From Thermoplasmata archaeon (GTDB lineage Archaea > Thermoplasmatota > Thermoplasmata > Lutacidiplasmatales > UBA184), in the NCBI GenBank assembly GCA_027306505.1, contig DAHUZP010000008.1, positions 1 to 50,184 of the forward strand: 50,184 nt of DNA, read 5' to 3'. A program made the position numbers and the translations under genes. Every line of letters begins with the position of its first letter. Position 1 is the stretch's first letter. The notes beneath the pieces were generated by a model, which was not told where the DNA came from, did no database searches, and saw nothing but the letters and a program-made list of their open reading frames with translations. Below are positions 9,071 to 17,622 of this stretch, piece after piece.

Positions 9071-10474
9071 ATGCGGCGTCCAAGGACCCTGCTCGTGGGC
9101 GGCGGTGGGCGTGAGCATGCGATCGGGAGCGCGCTCTCCCGCAGCGAGGCCCCGCTCTTCGTGGCCGCTCCCCAGGTGAACCCGGGCCTCAAGGCGCTCG
9201 CGGAGGACTACCTGGTCGTACCGGTCGAGGACCGGACCCGGATCGCTCGGTGGGCCCAGGAGCGCTCGATCGAGCTTGCCGTGCTAGGTCCTGAGGCCGC
9301 CATCGCGGCGGGCGTCGCGGACGAGCTCCGCGCGGCCAAGGTCCCCACCGTGGGACCCTCGGCGGCGGCCGGGCGCATCGAGACCTCCAAGTCCTTCGCG
9401 CGCGAGCTCATGGAACGCCATCACATCCCCGGTCGCCCGCGCTTCCGCACGGTCACCTCCGCGGGTGCCGCCCGGGAGGCCATCCAGGCGATGGAGGGCC
9501 CGTTCGTCGTGAAGGCGAGCGGGCTCGCCCAGGGGAAGGGGGTCTGGGTCCAGGGCTCGGACTTCGAGAGCGCGGAGGAAGGGGCCGCCCTCATCGAGAA
9601 GCTGCTCCCTCCCGCCGGAAAGGAGAAGGCGGTGGTCGTCGAGGAACGCCTCGACGGGGAGGAGTTCAGCCTCCTCGCCTTCGTCGACGGGAGTTCGGTC
9701 CACCCCATGCCGCTCGTCCAGGACTACAAGCGGGCGCTCGAAGGGAACCGGGGGCCCAACACGGGGGGGATGGGGTCCTACTCGGAGCGGGACCATCTGC
9801 TCCCCTTCGTGACCCGGTCGGACCACGAGAGCGCGGTCGAGATCATGCGCGGGGTGGTGGGCGCCCTCCGGGCGGAGCAGATGGAGTACCGGGGCGTCCT
9901 CTACGGCGGCTTCATGCTCACGGCGCAAGGACCCCAGGTCCTCGAGTTCAACGCCCGCTTCGGCGACCCTGAGGCCCTGAACGTCCTCACGCTGTTCGAT
10001 GGGACGGACTTCGCGGACCTGCTCTTCCAAGTCGCGGCGGGGCGCATCGACGCCTCCCACGTGAGCTTCCGTCGAAGGGCGACGGTCTGCAAGTACGTGG
10101 TGCCTAAGGGCTACCCTTCCGATCCGAAGAAGGGAGCCCAGCTCAACCTCGACCGCCGGGCCATCCAGGACCTGGGGGTCACGGTCTACTTCGGATCGGT
10201 CACCGCGGGGCCGCAGAGGAACAGCGTGCTCACCGGTACCTCACGGGCCGTCGCCCTGGTGGGAGAGGCGAGCGCCCGGAAGGAAGCCGAGGCGAGGGTC
10301 GAGCAGGCGCTCGCCCACATCGAGGGGACCTTCGACGTCCGGCACGACATCGGAACGGCCGGCGACGTGAACGCACGGGTGGAGCACATGATGCACATCC
10401 TCGGGACGGCGCCCTTCGATCCGGTCAAGAACCCCACGAGGAGCGGGCCCGCGCCGCCTCCCATCTTCACCTAG
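9071..10474 (+). CDS. purD: Phosphoribosylamine-glycine ligase
   Basis: GAR synthetase, the ATP-dependent step joining glycine to phosphoribosylamine in purine biosynthesis; cytosolic. About 467 residues from the ATG at 9071, somewhat longer than the usual 420-440. The N-terminal domain opens with LLVGGGGREHAIG. The ATP-grasp core shows FVVKASGLAQGKGV, PNTGGMGSYS and the metal-binding EFNARFGDPEA. The start at 9071 puts the glycine loop at the expected place right after the N-terminus and matches a TATA box 26 nt upstream; ATGs at 9050 and 9056 would add seven or five residues. No other pur gene is in the window. It is followed by tfs after a 134-bp gap that carries its own promoter. Confidence 0.95.
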   Translation: MRRPRTLLVGGGGREHAIGSALSRSEAPLFVAAPQVNPGLKALAEDYLVVPVEDRTRIARWAQERSIELAVLGPEAAIAAGVADELRAAKVPTVGPSAAAGRIETSKSFARELMERHHIPGRPRFRTVTSAGAAREAIQAMEGPFVVKASGLAQGKGVWVQGSDFESAEEGAALIEKLLPPAGKEKAVVVEERLDGEEFSLLAFVDGSSVHPMPLVQDYKRALEGNRGPNTGGMGSYSERDHLLPFVTRSDHESAVEIMRGVVGALRAEQMEYRGVLYGGFMLTAQGPQVLEFNARFGDPEALNVLTLFDGTDFADLLFQVAAGRIDASHVSFRRRATVCKYVVPKGYPSDPKKGAQLNLDRRAIQDLGVTVYFGSVTAGPQRNSVLTGTSRAVALVGEASARKEAEARVEQALAHIEGTFDVRHDIGTAGDVNARVEHMMHILGTAPFDPVKNPTRSGPAPPPIFT

Positions 10475-10506
10475 GCGGAACTGCGCGGGGCATGGGGGGG
10501 CGTATC

Positions 10507-10555
10507 GCGCCCTGGCGGCGTCGCGATGCCGTTCGCGGGCCCCATCCCAGGGCGC
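10507..10555 (+). terminator. Inverted repeat after purD, possible 3' hairpin
   Basis: GCGCCCTGG (10507-10515) pairs perfectly with CCAGGGCGC (10547-10555) across a 31-nt loop, just past the purD stop. No T-run follows, so a role in termination or 3'-end protection is a guess. Confidence 0.3.
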
Positions 10556-10579
10556 GGCGTGCCCTGGCGGGGAGATGGG

Positions 10580-10587
10580 TCAAATAG
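10580..10587 (+). promoter_or_regulatory. TATA box of tfs
   Basis: TCAAATAG centred about 25 nt upstream of the ATG at 10609, predicting a leaderless transcript that probably runs on into asnS. Confidence 0.5.
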
Positions 10588-10608
10588 CCGAGCTTCGTCA
10601 GTCCGCCG

Positions 10609-10923
10609 ATGCTCTGCCCGAAGTGCAAGCGGCTGATGCGCCCGGAGATCTCCTCGAAGAAATGGGTCTGTTCCGCATGCGGGGCCACGGTCCGGATGGG
10701 AGCCCACAACAGCGAGGTCGTGCACCACAGCGAGCCCAAGGCGAAGCAGATGACCGTGATCGCCGAGAAGGTCGCCACCAACCCCACCGCCAAGGAGGAG
10801 TGCCCGAAGTGCGGCAACGACACGGCCTACTGGGTGCTGCGCCAGACGCGAGGGGCCGACGAGCCTGAGACCAGGATCTTCGAATGCACCAAGTGCGGTC
10901 ACAAGTGGCGGGAGTACCAGTAG
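10609..10923 (+). CDS. tfs: Transcription factor S (TFIIS-like)
   Basis: Archaeal TFS, 104 residues, the normal size. It stimulates transcript cleavage by stalled RNA polymerase. The N-terminal zinc ribbon has CPKC (residues 3-6) and CSAC (about 21-24). The C-terminal TFIIS-type ribbon has CPKCGN (about 65-70) and CTKCGH (about 93-98). Between them lies QTRGADEPET, whose Asp-Glu pair is the acidic hairpin tip that enters the polymerase active site, so the protein should be cleavage-competent rather than an inhibitory TFS4-like paralogue. The ATG follows a TATA box at leaderless spacing. asnS begins 31 bp downstream on the same strand. Confidence 0.95.
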   Translation: MLCPKCKRLMRPEISSKKWVCSACGATVRMGAHNSEVVHHSEPKAKQMTVIAEKVATNPTAKEECPKCGNDTAYWVLRQTRGADEPETRIFECTKCGHKWREYQ

Positions 10924-10954
10924 GACGGCGGGCGCCGTCCGGGACCGGTCGACC

Positions 10955-12337
10955 GTGACGCCGCCCACCCCGCCCCCGCCCGAGGCCCCCCATTCGGGGG
11001 TGGCGCCGACGCACGCCGCCCACGCCTCCTCGTCCTCCGAACTCCGTCCCGTCCCGCTCGTGCAGGCGAACCAGGACAGCGCGGTGGGCTCCCGGCTGCG
11101 CGTGCATGGCTGGGTCCACCGGACGCGAAGCTCCGGAGGGATCGCCTTCCTCGTCCTCCGCGACGCGACCGGTCAGATGCAGGTCACCGCGAAGCGCGAC
11201 GTGCTGGGGGAGGAGGGCTTCGCCCGCACGGAGAAGGCGCTGGTGGAGAGCGCGCTCATCGTGGACGGGGTCGTCGCCTCCGACCGGAGGGCCCCGGGCG
11301 GGCACGAGCTCCGGGCCGAGCGCGTCGAGGTCGTCCACACCGCCGAGGTCTTCCCGATCTACGCCGAGCAGACGGAGGAGTTCCTGCTCGATCATCGCCA
11401 CCTCACGGTGCGGACCCGGGAGCTGGTCGCGACGACGAAGGTGAAGGCGGAGGCCTTGCGCGCCGCCCGGGCCTTCCTGGACCAGGAGGGCTACTGGGAG
11501 GTGACGCCTCCGATCCTCTCGGGGAACGCGGCGGAGGGCGGCTCGGAAGCTTTCGAGCTAGAGTACTTCGGACAGAAGGCCTACCTGGGCCAGACCGCCC
11601 AGCTCTACCTGGAGGCGCTCATCTACCCGCTCGAGAAGGTCTACGCCATCGATCCCTCCTTCCGGGCGGAGAAGAGCCGGACGCCCCGGCACCTCTGCGA
11701 GTACACGCACCTCGAGGCCGAGCTCGCCTGGGCCGGTATGAAGGAGAACCTGGACATCCAGGAGCGCCTGGTCTCGGCGATCCTCCATCAGGTGGCGGAG
11801 CGGCGGAAGGAGGAGCTGGAGCTCCTGGGACGCGATCCGAAGGAGCTCCGTTCGATCGAGCCGCCCTTCGAGCGCATACGCTACGAGAAGGCGCTCGAGA
11901 TCCTCCAAGGTCAGGGGTTCGACCTCCGCTGGGGGAGCGACCTCGCGACCGCCGAGGAGCGGGCGATCACCCTGGAGCGCACCTCCCCGGTCTTCGTGAC
12001 CCACTTCCCCAAGGAGCTCAAGGCGTTCTACATGCTCCAGGACCCGGACGACCCAAGGACCGTCATGGGCGCGGACCTCCTCGCCCCAGAAGGGTACGGC
12101 GAGATCATCGGGGGTTCGTGCCGTGAGACCGACATCGGGCGCACCATCGCCCAGCTCGAAGCTCGGGGGATCCCGCGCGCGCCCTACGAGTGGTACCTCG
12201 ACCTGCGACGTTACGGCAGCGTGCCCCACGCCGGCTTCGGCCTGGGGGTCGAGCGCGTCGTCCGTTGGATGACCCGTCGCGAGCACATCCGCGACACCAT
12301 GCCGTTCCCGAGGACACCCTCCCGGCTGCTGCCGTGA
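10955..12337 (+). CDS. asnS: Asparaginyl-tRNA synthetase
   Basis: A class IIb synthetase of about 460 residues. An N-terminal OB-fold (LRVHGWVHRTRSSGG from about residue 48) binds the anticodon. Class II motif 2 is FRAEKSRTPRHLCEYTHLEAE-like (about 236-256), and motif 3 is GFGLGVERVVRWM near the C-terminus. AsnRS rather than AspRS is indicated by EKSRTPRHL, the EIIGGSCRE block and LDLRRYGSVPHAGFG. The start shown is a GTG; it gives a Pro/Ser-rich N-terminal tail of about 40 residues, and a second in-frame GTG at 11060 would remove most of it. It lies 31 bp after tfs and is probably cotranscribed. Confidence 0.92.
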   Translation: MTPPTPPPPEAPHSGVAPTHAAHASSSSELRPVPLVQANQDSAVGSRLRVHGWVHRTRSSGGIAFLVLRDATGQMQVTAKRDVLGEEGFARTEKALVESALIVDGVVASDRRAPGGHELRAERVEVVHTAEVFPIYAEQTEEFLLDHRHLTVRTRELVATTKVKAEALRAARAFLDQEGYWEVTPPILSGNAAEGGSEAFELEYFGQKAYLGQTAQLYLEALIYPLEKVYAIDPSFRAEKSRTPRHLCEYTHLEAELAWAGMKENLDIQERLVSAILHQVAERRKEELELLGRDPKELRSIEPPFERIRYEKALEILQGQGFDLRWGSDLATAEERAITLERTSPVFVTHFPKELKAFYMLQDPDDPRTVMGADLLAPEGYGEIIGGSCRETDIGRTIAQLEARGIPRAPYEWYLDLRRYGSVPHAGFGLGVERVVRWMTRREHIRDTMPFPRTPSRLLP

Positions 12338-12471
12338 GCGTTCCCGGGAGCGGTAAGCCTTTGAGGACCCTTGGTGGTGGCGGAGAGGATCCAACGTTGA
12401 CGGGGAGCACGGACCTTCCGACGGACCGCGTCGGCAGGCAGGCCCAGGCCCGGAGGGCGCACCGCCCTCCC

Positions 12472-15156
12472 ATGCTCTGGGACCGAGGAGACCAGGTCCT
12501 GGGGTCCATCTCTTCCCGGGGGCTCGTGCTGCTCCTCCTGGGCTCGGTCCTCTTCACCGCGACCCTCTCGGGCAACGCGCCCTCCACCTACCACCACGCC
12601 CTCTCCGTCCCCGGTGCCCTCACCACCGCGAGCCCCTCCGCCGCAACGGCGAGCGGCGCCGTCGTGTCCCCACGGACGGGGAGCCTCTCGCCCTCGATCC
12701 GCCCGCCCACGGACGGTTGGCTGCTCACCCAGGGGAACGTCGCCCGGAACGGCACGTCCCCGGACCCCCCGCCCCCGACCACGAACATCGGCTGGAGCAG
12801 CTTCCTCGCCCCGCAGGGGACCGGGAGCAGTGCCGTGACCGGTGGCATCGTCACATCGGGGAACCTGGTCTACGCCCCCAGCTCCGATGGCTCGGTCTAC
12901 GCGCTCAACGCTCTCAACGGGACGCTCGCGTGGAGCTTCACGACGGGTGCGGCGATCGGCGCCGCCCCCGAGCTGGACCGCGGCCTCCTGCTGGTCGCGA
13001 GCGGGGACGGCTACCTCTACGAGCTGAACGCGACGAGCGGTAGCCTTGCGGTCAAGGTCCCCTTGGGCCTCGCGGACCGGGCCGTCGCTCCCCTTCCTCT
13101 GGGACCGAACGTGGCGGTCCCCTGCCAGGTGGGCGGGGCTGCATCGCTCTGCGAGTACGGCCTCGGCTCGACGACCCTCCTCTGGAGCCAGGTCGTGGGG
13201 GACCTCCTAGCCACCCCTTCGGCGGACCCGGTGCTCGACTACCTCTTCGTCGGGAACGTCTCCGGCGGCGTGCTCGCCCTCGACATCGCTTCGGGGGCGG
13301 TGCACTGGAACTATTCCTTCGGCTCCACCTTCTCCATCACGACCAGCCCGGTCGTGGGTCCGGTCGCGGGCCTCGGCCGGACCATGGTGATGGTCTATGC
13401 GAGCGCGGGGAGCGGAGGCGAGCTCGCGGCGCTCAACGAGACGAGCGGGACCGTCTCGGTGCGCAACCCCTACTATCTCCGGTCCTTTGGCTTCGGGATC
13501 GGGTCGGCGACCCCTGTCCTGACCGATTCCTACCTCTGGATCGCGACCGAGACGGGCGAAGTGGTCCAGGTCGACCCCGCGACGGGCGTAGAGCTCTGGC
13601 ACGTTCAGCCCTGGTCGGGGAACGCGAACGGGATCTGCGCGAGCCCGATCGACGCGGAAGGCACGATCGTGGTGGCCGTTCCGGGCTCCGCTCCCTGCCA
13701 GAGCTCCGGCTCACGCGTCTACGAGCTCAACGCCGTGACCGGTCAGGTCCTCACCTTCGCTGCCATCCCCACCGGGTCGGTCGCCGCCGGGATGGCGATC
13801 ACCAGCACTGCGCTCTACGTCGGGGCGAACGATGGCACGCTCTACGCGATCGGGACCACCCCTCCCTCCGCTCCCGGCGTGCTCGTCGCTGCGCCGCAGA
13901 ACCGCTCCGTGAACCTCACCTGGCAGGCACCGACGCTGGACGGGGGCCTTCCCCTGAGCGAGTACGCGATCTTCTGGGGCGTGGCCGGCGGTACCCTTCA
14001 CGGGACCACCGTCTCCCCGTCGACCCTGAGCTACCTCGTCCCCGGGCTCACCAACGCCGCGACCTACACGTTCCTGGTGCAGGCCGTGAACTCGGAGGGA
14101 CCGAGCCAGAACGCGAGCGTGACGGCGACCCCGGGAGCGCTACCGTGGGCGCCGCAAGGGGTCCAGGCGGTGCTCTCCCAGCACACCTTCACCCTCCTCT
14201 GGAGCGCCCCCGCGAGCTCGGAAGGCCTCCCGGTGACGCACTACGTGGTCCAGACCTGGAACGCCTCGACCTGGGTCCACACCAACCTCACGCTGGGGAC
14301 GTCGACCTCCTGGGCACGGTCCGGGCTCCCTGACGGGGTCGACGTGTTCGCCCAGGTCGCCGCCGTGACCTCCTGGGGACAGGGCCCCTTCTCCCCCGTG
14401 GTGAGCGGGGCTCCCTACCTCGCGCCTGGGGTCCTCGCGCTTGGAATCGCCCCATCGGCCGCCCTCTCCTCCGTCCAGGTCTTCCTCCAGGGACCGGGCC
14501 TGCCGGGGGGCGGCAGCCTGGGCATCGACACCTCCAACGGCACGGCGCGCGCGGTCTACCTCCCGGGGATCTACTGGGTCAACGTGACCGCGAAGGGCTA
14601 CGGGTCCTACGACAAGCAGGTGGACCTGGTCTCCGGACAGGTCACCCACCTCAACATCACCCTCCAGTTCCCCCCGAGGAACCCGCTCTCGCTCTCCACC
14701 CTGGACATCGGGGTCATCAGCGCCGTCGTCGTCTTCGCGATCATCCTCGGCTTCCTGCTCGTCGCACGAAGGACGCGACAGATCGAGGAGGCCTCGGGGA
14801 CGGAGGAGGAAGGCCTCGGCGAGGGAGCCGGCTCCTCTACGGGGGTGGAAGGGTCCGAAGCCCCTGCGCCTTCCCTCGAGGGCCCCTCGGAAGGGGACGC
14901 TTCAGCATCCCCTGAGGCCGTCGGTACGGGCGCGACGGGCTCCGGAGAGCTCCCAGAAGGCGCGCTCCCCCCCTCGGAGGTCTCTTCCTCATCGGCGAAC
15001 GGGGCCGATCCCTCCTCGGAGGAAGCGGCCGAAGAGGCTCCTGCCCGTGAGGGCGGTCTCATCGGGCGACTAGGGCGCCGGACCAAGGCCGATAAGGAAA
15101 CGCTCAAGAACTCCGAAGAGAATACCCCGGAACAAGAGCGACCCCCCAAGCAGTAG
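12472..15156 (+). CDS. Membrane-anchored PQQ-propeller/FN3 surface protein
   Basis: About 894 residues from the ATG at 12472, chosen because it leads into a signal peptide (GLVLLLLGSVLFTATLSG); the open frame upstream overlaps asnS and is not signal-like, though a TTG at 12397 is possible. The ectodomain starts with PQQ/PQQ-like propeller blades (YALNALNGTLAWSF, LYELNATSGSL, VLALDIASGAVHWNY), continues with two fibronectin type III domains (about 465-660), then a PEGA-like beta domain ending LNITLQF. One membrane helix (about ISAVVVFAIILGFLLVARR) is followed by a ~120-residue acidic Ser/Glu-rich cytosolic tail ending in basic residues. The likely role is binding or sensing at the cell surface. 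No enzyme motif is evident; the propeller lacks clear dehydrogenase partners. Confidence 0.8.
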   Translation: MLWDRGDQVLGSISSRGLVLLLLGSVLFTATLSGNAPSTYHHALSVPGALTTASPSAATASGAVVSPRTGSLSPSIRPPTDGWLLTQGNVARNGTSPDPPPPTTNIGWSSFLAPQGTGSSAVTGGIVTSGNLVYAPSSDGSVYALNALNGTLAWSFTTGAAIGAAPELDRGLLLVASGDGYLYELNATSGSLAVKVPLGLADRAVAPLPLGPNVAVPCQVGGAASLCEYGLGSTTLLWSQVVGDLLATPSADPVLDYLFVGNVSGGVLALDIASGAVHWNYSFGSTFSITTSPVVGPVAGLGRTMVMVYASAGSGGELAALNETSGTVSVRNPYYLRSFGFGIGSATPVLTDSYLWIATETGEVVQVDPATGVELWHVQPWSGNANGICASPIDAEGTIVVAVPGSAPCQSSGSRVYELNAVTGQVLTFAAIPTGSVAAGMAITSTALYVGANDGTLYAIGTTPPSAPGVLVAAPQNRSVNLTWQAPTLDGGLPLSEYAIFWGVAGGTLHGTTVSPSTLSYLVPGLTNAATYTFLVQAVNSEGPSQNASVTATPGALPWAPQGVQAVLSQHTFTLLWSAPASSEGLPVTHYVVQTWNASTWVHTNLTLGTSTSWARSGLPDGVDVFAQVAAVTSWGQGPFSPVVSGAPYLAPGVLALGIAPSAALSSVQVFLQGPGLPGGGSLGIDTSNGTARAVYLPGIYWVNVTAKGYGSYDKQVDLVSGQVTHLNITLQFPPRNPLSLSTLDIGVISAVVVFAIILGFLLVARRTRQIEEASGTEEEGLGEGAGSSTGVEGSEAPAPSLEGPSEGDASASPEAVGTGATGSGELPEGALPPSEVSSSSANGADPSSEEAAEEAPAREGGLIGRLGRRTKADKETLKNSEENTPEQERPPKQ

Positions 15157-15197
15157 CGGGAACCCCTCGAGCGCCGATAGGATTCAATTCGAACAAA

Positions 15198-15788
15198 ATG
15201 GCCGGTCTCAACAAATCGGATCCACGAGGACCTTCGAGCAACGCGGGGAACGAAACGACCTTGGCGGGCGATAAGTCGGGCGTGAAGGCCGCCGCTGCGG
15301 CCGGTACGGCTGCGACACCATCCGTCGTGATGGTGACGCAGGCGACCCACAACGACATCCAGGACATCTGCACCCTCTTCAAGCGGGTCTGGGACGAGTA
15401 CCGGGGCAAGCTCCCGGACGAGCTCCTCAAGGCCTGGGAGCCGAGCCCGCTCGAGTTCACGAGCTGGATGGAAGGGGTCACCTACTTCGCGGCGCGGCGC
15501 GACAAGAAGCTCGTGGGGATCGTAGCTTGCACCCCCAACGACGGCTCGGTCCAGATCGAGCACCTCGCGGTGGACCCGGAGTCCCGTCGGCAGGACGTGG
15601 GCACCTCGCTCCTGACGGCGGCCCTCGAGTGGTCACGCCGCTCGAACGCGAACTCCGTCTGGGTCGAGAGCCTGGAGGTCTTCGAGGGCGCGATCCATCT
15701 CTTCCAGCAGCTCGGCTTCCAACCGTGCGGGGAGATGCACCGGCATTTCTGGAACCGCGACGTCCACTTCTTCGAGCGGGTGCTCTGA
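15198..15788 (+). CDS. GNAT-family N-acetyltransferase
   Basis: 196 residues. A Ser/Ala-rich disordered tail of about 40 residues precedes a GNAT fold. The acetyl-CoA pyrophosphate loop is recognisable as IEHLAVDPESRRQDVGTSLL (about 116-135), slightly degenerate from the R/QxxGxG/A consensus. The late strand/helix block WVESLEVFEGAIHLFQQLGF fits motif B. The substrate cannot be told: protein N-termini, small amines or ribosomal proteins are all possible. It ends 31 bp from the convergent SRPBCC gene. The start ATG sits in an unusually AT-rich stretch (15181-15197) for this genome. Confidence 0.8.
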   Translation: MAGLNKSDPRGPSSNAGNETTLAGDKSGVKAAAAAGTAATPSVVMVTQATHNDIQDICTLFKRVWDEYRGKLPDELLKAWEPSPLEFTSWMEGVTYFAARRDKKLVGIVACTPNDGSVQIEHLAVDPESRRQDVGTSLLTAALEWSRRSNANSVWVESLEVFEGAIHLFQQLGFQPCGEMHRHFWNRDVHFFERVL

Positions 15789-15819
15789 ACCGGCGGGCCC
15801 CTTCGGGAGCCGCGCGAGC

Positions 15820-16299
15820 TCACTTTGGGTCTTGGAGCAGGTCCCGGTGCAGGGCCGGGGCAAGGAACTTGGACCAGATGCCGGAGTCGGAGCGTCGACA
15901 GGCCTCCGCGCGGCGGAGCTCCTCCGCCTTCCCGACCGGGTGTCCTACGGTCTCGACCCTGAGCCCATCGAACTCGAGGTGGGAGCGTCGGGGTCCCTCT
16001 GGCACGATCTGGTACCAGTACTGAGAGTATCGGAACGGCCCGGTGAGATGGGTGTTGGTCCAGGCGCGCTGCTCGGGGAAGATCCGGACAAGCCGGGTGA
16101 TCCGCAGCATCCGGCCCTTCGGCCAGGTGGTGTCGGTCATGAGGGCCGTGTCGGGCGAGAGCCATCGCGTGCTTCGGCGACGGCGGTCACCGAAGAGGGT
16201 CGAATCCTGCGGACCGAAGTCCGTGCACCAGGCGAAGGCCACATCGGCCCCGACCCGGAAGCGCTGGCGGAAGTGATAGCGCAGGCCGACCACGGTCAT
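15820..16299 (-). CDS. SRPBCC-fold (START/polyketide-cyclase-like) protein
   Basis: 159 residues. The opening LRYHFRQRFRVGADVAFAWCTDF is the first strand and helix typical of SRPBCC ligand-binding proteins, and the alternating strands that follow (ALMTDTTW, MLRITRLVRIF, THLTGPFRYSQYWYQIV) fit the helix-grip fold. The family binds hydrophobic ligands in a central cavity; the ligand is unknown here. It starts 29 bp after the end of the zinc-ribbon gene on the same strand, so both are probably on one transcript. No dedicated promoter is seen. Confidence 0.65.
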   Translation of the reverse strand: MTVVGLRYHFRQRFRVGADVAFAWCTDFGPQDSTLFGDRRRRSTRWLSPDTALMTDTTWPKGRMLRITRLVRIFPEQRAWTNTHLTGPFRYSQYWYQIVPEGPRRSHLEFDGLRVETVGHPVGKAEELRRAEACRRSDSGIWSKFLAPALHRDLLQDPK

Positions 16300-16328
16300 C
16301 TACCGACCTCAGGAGGTCCGAGCCCTCC

Positions 16329-17387
16329 CTACTCCGTGCCCTTGAGCTGGGCTTCGACCATCGCGAAGGGGTCGAGCGTCTTGCGGCTCTGGAACCGGAC
16401 CATCTCCCGGAGCGCGTCCTCGGCGCGGCCCTGGTGGAGCGCGCGCGCGGCCCGGGCGAGGAGCGCCGCGTCGGTGCCGACGTCCTGACCCTGGCCTTTC
16501 TCCCGCGCGACCCGATCCGCCGCCTCGTTCACCTTGGACGGGAGCGTCCCGACGATCGCTTCGGCCGCGCTCTGGCGCAGCGCCGCCGCCTCTCGATGCG
16601 CTTCCGAGACCTTCCCTGCCCGCAGCTCGCTCTCCAGGCGCGGGGCGACCCCGCCGTCCTTCCAGGGTGGGGAGATCCCGAGGGCGTCCATGTCGGCGGC
16701 GAGGACCTTCAGCGCCTCGACGGAGTCGATCGCATCGTCCAGGTTCCGCTCCTTCATGATCACCACGTTGGCGACCTTCTGGTAGAGCTCGAGGGCGCGG
16801 TCCAGGTCACCGGCCTTGATCGCGCGCTGGATCTCCTCCAGGCTGCGACGCTCGGTCGGGCTCGGTAGGCCGTAGGCTTCCAGACGATTGAGCCGACCCT
16901 GGCTCTCCTTCTGCCAGGCCTCGAGGGCGGTCGAGATCTCCTTGTAGGCGGTCCTCTCGAGACCGCGGACCCCCTCCTCCCAGCGCTCCTCCTCGGCGGG
17001 GGTGCTCGTCATCCCTTCGGCCCAGGTGGGGAGGGTCGGGACCACCACGCGCAGCCCCTTGGAGCGCTCCTGCCAGGTCTGGAGCCGCTGGATGCGGCTC
17101 TGAAGGGCGGGGGAGGGACCCCGGGAGCGGCCGCTTCCTCCACCAGTGCCCTTCGTCCGTGAGAGGTGGTCCGCGAGGAGCTTCGCGTCGTCCGGGGCGG
17201 AGGACGCGCTCGAGGAGCCCCGGGCGGGCCCTCCCTCGGAGGAGGTGCTCGTCTCCGTCTCGGAGCGAGCGCCTCCCGAGGGGGTGGCCGCCCCGAGGTC
17301 GAGCGAGCTTCCGCACATCGGGCAGGTGGACGCTTCGCGCGGGGCTGTCGCCCCGCAGACGCCGCACGTTCGGGATGAGTCGCTCAC
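16329..17387 (-). CDS. Zinc-ribbon protein with helical C-terminal region, function unknown
   Basis: 352 residues, starting with GTG at 17387. The first ~28 residues are a small zinc ribbon (CGVCGAT...CPMCGSS). A Ser/Gly-rich linker of about 70 residues follows. The remainder is almost all helical and charged (LERTAYKEISTALEAWQKE; RSLEEIQRAIKAGDLDRALELYQK), resembling coiled-coil or TPR-like packing. I recognise no catalytic motif. The ribbon plus long helical body resembles other archaeal zinc-ribbon proteins of unknown role, perhaps adaptors. Only 22 bp separate its GTG from the 3' end of the tRNA-Leu gene upstream, so it may be expressed from the tRNA promoter. Confidence 0.7.
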   Translation of the reverse strand: MSDSSRTCGVCGATAPREASTCPMCGSSLDLGAATPSGGARSETETSTSSEGGPARGSSSASSAPDDAKLLADHLSRTKGTGGGSGRSRGPSPALQSRIQRLQTWQERSKGLRVVVPTLPTWAEGMTSTPAEEERWEEGVRGLERTAYKEISTALEAWQKESQGRLNRLEAYGLPSPTERRSLEEIQRAIKAGDLDRALELYQKVANVVIMKERNLDDAIDSVEALKVLAADMDALGISPPWKDGGVAPRLESELRAGKVSEAHREAAALRQSAAEAIVGTLPSKVNEAADRVAREKGQGQDVGTDAALLARAARALHQGRAEDALREMVRFQSRKTLDPFAMVEAQLKGTE

Positions 17388-17409
17388 ACGGATCTGGAAG
17401 GGAGCTCTA

Positions 17410-17494
17410 TGCAGGGGGTGAGATTTGAACTCACGAACTCCTACGAGACCAGGACCTCAACCTGGCGCCTTTGACCAAGCTGGGCCACCCCTGC
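17410..17494 (-). tRNA. tRNA-Leu (anticodon GAG)
   Basis: An 85-nt class II tRNA without intron. The acceptor stem GCAGGGG/CCCCTGC is fully paired, with discriminator A and no encoded CCA. The anticodon stem CCAGG/CCTGG holds the loop TTGAGGT, giving anticodon GAG (Leu, CUC/CUU codons). The variable arm TCTCGTAGGAGTTC forms a short CTC/GAG stem, as expected for tRNA-Leu. The T arm is GTGAG-TTCAAAT-CTCAC. The zinc-ribbon gene begins 22 bp downstream. Confidence 0.95.
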
Positions 17495-17533
17495 CCGGCC
17501 TTCCAATCCTCCTTCTGTTCCCAGCCTCTAGGC

Positions 17534-17541
17534 CTATTATC
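17534..17541 (-). promoter_or_regulatory. TATA box of tRNA-Leu
   Basis: GATAATAG on the minus strand. The expected transcription start is near 17511, giving a 5' leader of about 17 nt for RNase P to remove. It may drive tRNA, zinc-ribbon and SRPBCC genes together. Confidence 0.5.
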
Positions 17542-17592
17542 GCTTTGTGGCTCCTCGGGGGCGACCGGTGGGCCGAGCGGAGGCACCGGAAG

Positions 17593-17600
17593 GGCTTTTG
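17593..17600 (+). promoter_or_regulatory. TATA-like box of alba
   Basis: GGCTTTTG centred about 26 nt before the ATG at 17623, close in sequence to the GGCTTTTTG box of the aspartase gene. It supports the long form of Alba. Confidence 0.45.
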
Positions 17601-17622
17601 GCGGCTCGGAGCTCCCCGCGCC

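Noticed and set aside
12190..12471. Longer start of the PQQ/FN3 protein, overlapping asnS
   Set aside because: No signal-peptide character; the ATG at 12472 leads straight into one.
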